Position numbers and translations under genes: made by a program. DNA of 64,000 nucleotides from Rhizobium mongolense subsp. loessense (GTDB taxonomy: Bacteria > Pseudomonadota > Alphaproteobacteria > Rhizobiales > Rhizobiaceae), in contig NZ_FMTM01000014.1 in assembly GCF_900099775.1 (NCBI RefSeq), positions 1-64,000 of the forward strand. The letters are read 5' to 3'. Positions within the stretch are counted from its first letter, which is position 1, and each line of letters begins with the position of its first letter. Shown piece after piece: positions 60,348 to 64,000 of the stretch. The notes under the pieces are model-generated. The model was not told the DNA's origin, did not search any database, and was given only the letters and a program-made list of their open reading frames with translations.

Positions 60348-60980
60348 ATGCCCGAACTTGCAAGTCTGCTTGCCTTTGCCCTTATCGCTCTCGGCATGGT
60401 TCTGACGCCCGGGCCGAACATGATCTATCTCGTATCACGCTCGATATGCCAGGGACCGGCGGCCGGATTGATCTCGCTTGGCGGTGTGGCACTCGGTTTC
60501 GTCGTCTACATGCTGTCGGCAGCGCTCGGGATTACGGCCTTGGTCTTCGCCGCGCCAATTGCTTATGATGCGCTTCGGCTGGCAGGCGCCGCCTATCTTG
60601 CCTGGCTTGCCTGGAATGCATTCAGGCCCGGCGGCCGCTCGGTCTTTCACGTTCGTGACCTTCCGCGCGATACCAATCGCAAGCTCTTCGCCATGGGCTT
60701 CGCCACCAGCTTGCTCAACCCGAAGATCGCCATCCTTTATCTCTCACTGCTGCCGCAATTCGTGAACCCGCAGGTCGGCAGCGTCTTTCTGCAATCGATC
60801 GCGTTCGGCTTTACGCAGATCGCGATCAGCGTCAGCGTCAACGCACTCATCGCCCTTTCTGCCGGCTCGATCGCGCTTTTTCTCGGCGAACGGCCGGCCT
60901 GGATGCGGGCCCAGCGCATGCTGATGGCAACCGTCCTTGGAGGACTTGCCGTTCGCATGGCGCTTGAATCACGCCGCTGA
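60348..60980 (+). CDS. LysE/RhtB-family amino-acid exporter
   Basis: A 210-residue exporter with six helices. The N-terminal FALIALGMVLTPGPNMIYLV and the LLNPKIAILYLSLLPQFVNP segment are diagnostic of the RhtB/LysE family, which exports homoserine, threonine or related compounds. ATG 60348 has GGAGAG before it; a longer ORF has no such site. It lies about 115 bases after the lipid cassette and is probably separate. Confidence 0.92.
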   Translation: MPELASLLAFALIALGMVLTPGPNMIYLVSRSICQGPAAGLISLGGVALGFVVYMLSAALGITALVFAAPIAYDALRLAGAAYLAWLAWNAFRPGGRSVFHVRDLPRDTNRKLFAMGFATSLLNPKIAILYLSLLPQFVNPQVGSVFLQSIAFGFTQIAISVSVNALIALSAGSIALFLGERPAWMRAQRMLMATVLGGLAVRMALESRR

Positions 60981-61073
60981 CACGCTTTAAGCTTCACCTG
61001 ACCTTGACATCGGTGCTGTTAAAGCGGAAGCCGCACTCGGCTGCCTCGCGGTGTCGTATCAAGGAATGTCAGG

Positions 61074-61988
61074 ATGAAGCGCAGTGCCGTTGCCGTCAGT
61101 TCGAACCTGATCTTGACGGGCGTCTTGTTGATGCTGCTCGGCGATTTCCTCTTTGCGCTCAACGATGCGATGGGCAAATGGCTGGTTGCGAGTTTCGCCG
61201 TCGGCCAGGTGCTGGTAATCCGCTCGCTCGGCGCCTTCATCGTGCTCGGTCCGATGATCATCCGGCAAGGGACGCGGCAGCTCTTCAATGTCGAGCAAAA
61301 GGGGCAGCAGGTGATGCGCGTGGTCATGACGACCTGCGATGTCAGCCTGTTTTATGCGGCCGTCGCCTATCTGCCGCTGGCCGATGTCATGACCTTCTAT
61401 ATGGCGGGGCCTATCTATGTCGCCGCGCTATCGCACTTTTTCCTCGGCGAGAAGATCGGCTGGCGCCGCTGGCTTGCGGTTTTCATCGGCTTTGCCGGTG
61501 TCGTCGTAGCGCTGCGTCCATCGTCTGCGATGCTGTCCTTGCCATCTCTTTTCGGTCTGACGGGCAGTCTCGCCTTCGCACTCACGCTGGTGATGAACCG
61601 CTCCTTGCGCGCGACAAGCGACACCACGCTCGTCACCTGGCAGACGATCGCTGCCCTCATTGCCGGGATCATTCTCAGTATCGGCCATTGGCGTCAGGCG
61701 ACACTTCTCGACTACTCAGGCATGCTGCTTCTGGGCGTCGTCGCCACCTGCGCCCACCTGCTGATTACCCGATCGCTGAAGCTTGCCCCGGCATCGCTGC
61801 TGGCGCCGCTGCAATACACGCTGCTCATATGGGCGATCGTGCTTGGCATGATCTTTTTCGATGACGTACCCGATATGCAGATCCTCATCGGCGCGGCGAT
61901 CATCGTCTTTGCAGGGCTTTTCATCTTCCACCGGAAAAACCTCAGGGACACGATCACGCCGGATGTCGTTCCGCCGGACGGACATTGA
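61074..61988 (+). CDS. EamA/DMT-family transporter
   Basis: A 304-residue transporter with ten helices in two repeats of the drug/metabolite transporter (EamA) family. GDFLFALNDAMGKWL opens the first repeat; VMTFYMAGPIYVAALSHFFL and the AGLFIFHRKNLRDT C-terminus complete the pattern. The substrate is not predictable. It is convergent with the sugar ABC transporter genes and 30 bases from the ATPase gene's stop. Confidence 0.9.
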   Translation: MKRSAVAVSSNLILTGVLLMLLGDFLFALNDAMGKWLVASFAVGQVLVIRSLGAFIVLGPMIIRQGTRQLFNVEQKGQQVMRVVMTTCDVSLFYAAVAYLPLADVMTFYMAGPIYVAALSHFFLGEKIGWRRWLAVFIGFAGVVVALRPSSAMLSLPSLFGLTGSLAFALTLVMNRSLRATSDTTLVTWQTIAALIAGIILSIGHWRQATLLDYSGMLLLGVVATCAHLLITRSLKLAPASLLAPLQYTLLIWAIVLGMIFFDDVPDMQILIGAAIIVFAGLFIFHRKNLRDTITPDVVPPDGH

Positions 61989-62017
61989 GCGTTCAGTCGA
62001 AGGATTGCCCCGGCAGG

Positions 62018-63094
62018 TCAGTGGGTTTTGATCCGCAGGCCCGTTTCGTCGAACAGATGCCAATGGCCCGAACGGGGCGCGATGTTGAGGACATCGCCGC
62101 GCGCGACCTGGCTCTGGCCCTGCTGGTGCACCAGGATGGGCTCGCCGTTTGGAAGGGTGCAATGCAGGTAACTGTTGGCGCCGTGCTGTTCGGCAACGGC
62201 GACCTCGGCTGGCCAGCCGCTTTCACCGACCAGGAAATCTTCGGGCCGCACACCGAGTGTTGCTTTGCGTCCGGCTGCAAGCCCGGCTTCAAGGGGCAAT
62301 TCCAACGGCGGCAATCCGGCGCCCTCGAAGGCGAGCCTCCCGTCGGTCGAAGTGCCGATTGTCCCTTCGATGAGGTTCATGCGCGGTGAGCCGATGAAGC
62401 CGGCAACGAAAGTGTTGTGCGGGCGATTGTAAAGATCAAGCGGCGCACCGACCTGCTCGATGACGCCCTTGCGAAGAACAACGATCTTATCTGCCATCGT
62501 CATCGCCTCGATCTGGTCATGCGTCACATAGATCATCGTATTGCCGAGCCGCTCGTGCAGCTTGGTGATCTCGACGCGCATCAGCACGCGCAGCTCCGCA
62601 TCGAGGTTGGAAAGCGGCTCGTCGAAGAGGAATATCTTCGGATCGCGGGTGATGGCGCGACCGATTGCGACGCGCTGTCGCTGACCGCCGGACAGCTGGC
62701 GGGGGCGCCGGTCGAGCAGCGTGTCGATCTGCAAAAGCTTGCCGGCTGCATCAACGCGGCGGTCGATCTCGTCTTTCGGCATCCGGATATTCTCAAGTCC
62801 GAAGCTCAGGTTCTGGCGAACAGTCATGTGGGGATAAAGAGCGTAGGACTGGAAGACCATGGCGACGCCGCGATTAGCGGCCGGCGTGTCGATGACGCTT
62901 TCGCCGTTAATGCGGATGTCGCCGCCCGTTGCCTCTTCGAGCCCGGCAATCATCCTAAGCAGCGTCGACTTTCCGCAGCCGGACGGGCCGACGAAGACGA
63001 CGAATTCGCCATCCTTGATATCGAGATTGATATCGGGGATCACCTGCAGCGTGCCGAAGGATTTGTTGACATTTTCAAGTACGAGGTTTGCCAT
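62018..63094 (-). CDS. Sugar ABC transporter ATPase (UgpC/MalK type)
   Basis: A 358-residue ATPase of carbohydrate importers. Walker A is GPSGCGKSTLLRMIAG, the signature is LSGGQRQRVAIGRAITR and Walker B is IFLFDEPLSNLDAELR. A C-terminal regulatory (OB/TOBE) domain follows after about residue 240 (LGVRPEDFLV). It lies 9 bases after the permease gene's stop on the minus strand and probably is the last gene of the importer operon. Confidence 0.95.
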   Translation of the reverse strand: MANLVLENVNKSFGTLQVIPDINLDIKDGEFVVFVGPSGCGKSTLLRMIAGLEEATGGDIRINGESVIDTPAANRGVAMVFQSYALYPHMTVRQNLSFGLENIRMPKDEIDRRVDAAGKLLQIDTLLDRRPRQLSGGQRQRVAIGRAITRDPKIFLFDEPLSNLDAELRVLMRVEITKLHERLGNTMIYVTHDQIEAMTMADKIVVLRKGVIEQVGAPLDLYNRPHNTFVAGFIGSPRMNLIEGTIGTSTDGRLAFEGAGLPPLELPLEAGLAAGRKATLGVRPEDFLVGESGWPAEVAVAEQHGANSYLHCTLPNGEPILVHQQGQSQVARGDVLNIAPRSGHWHLFDETGLRIKTH

Positions 63095-63103
63095 GAACGA
63101 AAC

Positions 63104-64000
63104 TCACTTGATGCCTGTGGATGCGATGCCGGTGGTGATGTAGCGCTGCAGAAAGATGAAGGCGCAGGCAAGCGGCAGCGCCGTCAGGGTCGTCATGGCG
63201 AGCATCAGATCGTAACGGACCTCGAACTCGCTCTGGAAAGAGTTGAGCGCCAGCTGCAGCGTATAGACTTCGCGGCGATTGAGGACGATCAAGGGCAGCA
63301 GGAAGTCGTTCCAGCGCGACAGGATCGAGAAGATCGCCACAACGGCAAGCGCCGGGCTGGAAAGCGGCAGGACGATCCTCCAGAAGATGCGCCACTCGCT
63401 CGCATGATCCATGCGCGCTGCTTCGATCAGTTCGTCAGGGATTGTCAGCATGTATTGGCGTAGCAGAAAGACGCCGGTCGGCGTCGCGACGGTCGGCAGG
63501 ATGACACCCCAGAGATTTCCGACAAGGCCGAGCTCGGCAACGATGAGGTAAGTCGGCACGAGAACCACGGTTGCCGGGATCATCAGCGTCGACAGGATCG
63601 AAATCAAGGCGACGCTGCTGCCTGCGAAACGGTATTTAGAAAGCGCAAAGGCTGCCATGGAATTCATCACCAGCGTGATAATGGTCGCAACAGTGGTGAT
63701 GAAAAAGCTGTTATAGACATAGCGGCCCATCGCCTGGCCGGAACTTGCGACCAGGTTGGTGTAGTTCTCGGTCGCAAGGCGCACCTTGCGGACGGGGACG
63801 GCATCGGTCACGGCAACGGTGACACGGCCGGCGCCAGGGTTGTGCGGATTGATCATCTGCGCATTCCTGCCGACACGGCGGATCTGCGCAAGCCGCGCCT
63901 TCGTGCCGTCCTTCAAGGTTACGTCAAAGAGCGGCAGCGGCTGGTCGAAACCTTCAACCACGGCTGTTTCGCTGGAATAGGGCAGAATGCTCGGGGGAAA
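63104..64000 (-). CDS. Sugar ABC transporter permease (MalG/UgpE type), 5' end outside window
   Basis: A partial permease of at least 298 residues; the frame stays open to the window edge and the 5' end is beyond it. The visible part has a periplasmic loop (SILPYSSETAVVEGFDQPLP), then five helices and the coupling loop DELIEAARMDHASEWRIFWR (EAA-G motif). The long loop with ARLAQIRRVGRN is typical of permeases for sugars in rhizobia. Other importer genes (binding protein, first permease) presumably lie beyond 64,000. Confidence 0.93.
   Translation of the reverse strand, partial: FPPSILPYSSETAVVEGFDQPLPLFDVTLKDGTKARLAQIRRVGRNAQMINPHNPGAGRVTVAVTDAVPVRKVRLATENYTNLVASSGQAMGRYVYNSFFITTVATIITLVMNSMAAFALSKYRFAGSSVALISILSTLMIPATVVLVPTYLIVAELGLVGNLWGVILPTVATPTGVFLLRQYMLTIPDELIEAARMDHASEWRIFWRIVLPLSSPALAVVAIFSILSRWNDFLLPLIVLNRREVYTLQLALNSFQSEFEVRYDLMLAMTTLTALPLACAFIFLQRYITTGIASTGIK

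Overview
The window looks like part of a secondary replicon (plasmid or chromid) of an alphaproteobacterium in the Rhizobium/Agrobacterium group. The main evidence is a complete repABC replication and partition module on the minus strand (14.5-18.3 kb). It has RepA, RepB and RepC, three 16-bp parS-like palindromes and a probable antisense ctRNA between repB and repC. High G+C, many transporters and several molybdenum hydroxylases fit the same group. No rRNA, tRNA or CRISPR array was seen.

Layout. 0-8.4 kb is a copper region. A cupredoxin end and a CusF-like protein lie on the plus strand, followed by a membrane adenylate cyclase. A minus-strand operon then runs DUF5676 protein, Cys-rich small protein, multicopper oxidase, DUF2933 protein, isoprenylcysteine-methyltransferase-like protein and copper P-type ATPase; an FNR/FixK-type box lies upstream of it. 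Its downstream end runs into a decayed FAD-monooxygenase. 8.4-9.2 kb holds remnants, including a multiply frameshifted Mu/Tn7-type transposase. 9.2-13.8 kb carries an orphan AztD-like zinc metallochaperone, a cobalamin riboswitch and a three-gene FecBCD/BtuFCD-type importer. 14-18.4 kb is repABC.

18.5-22.6 kb is a scar zone: a broken DUF2955/FUSC-like gene, an intact AI-2E-family permease, a K+ channel, a broken IS6-family transposase, a tyrosine-recombinase stump and an intact vapBC pair. 22.9-27.5 kb has a TetR regulator divergent from a three-subunit molybdenum aldehyde-oxidoreductase operon with a palindromic operator between them. 27.6-36.9 kb has an XRE regulator, an Fsr-type MFS exporter, a sulfonate-like operon (flavin monooxygenase, ATPase, binding protein, two permeases) and a B12-dependent methylmalonyl-CoA mutase.

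37-48.4 kb has an esterase, a fumarylacetoacetase-family hydrolase and a GntR-controlled catabolic and uptake operon. That operon encodes M20 and M28 hydrolases and a polar amino-acid ABC transporter with two binding proteins. ThuA and VOC proteins follow. 49-57.5 kb has a second molybdenum hydroxylase (IorAB type) with a three-heme cytochrome c, two DUF2934 proteins, an ECF sigma factor, a sorbosone-dehydrogenase-like enzyme and a CNNM/CBS membrane protein. 57.6-60.2 kb is a compact four-gene phospholipid cassette (acyltransferase, CdsA, membrane protein, CDP-alcohol phosphotransferase). The window ends with LysE and EamA exporters and part of a sugar ABC transporter.

Themes: metal handling (Cu, Zn, cobalamin), oxidation of aldehydes and N-heterocycles, and scavenging of organic sulfur and acylated amino acids. 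The B12 importer and the B12-dependent mutase on one replicon are a plausible functional pair, though nothing in the sequence ties them directly. All functions are inferred from motifs and family resemblance read by eye; no database search was run.
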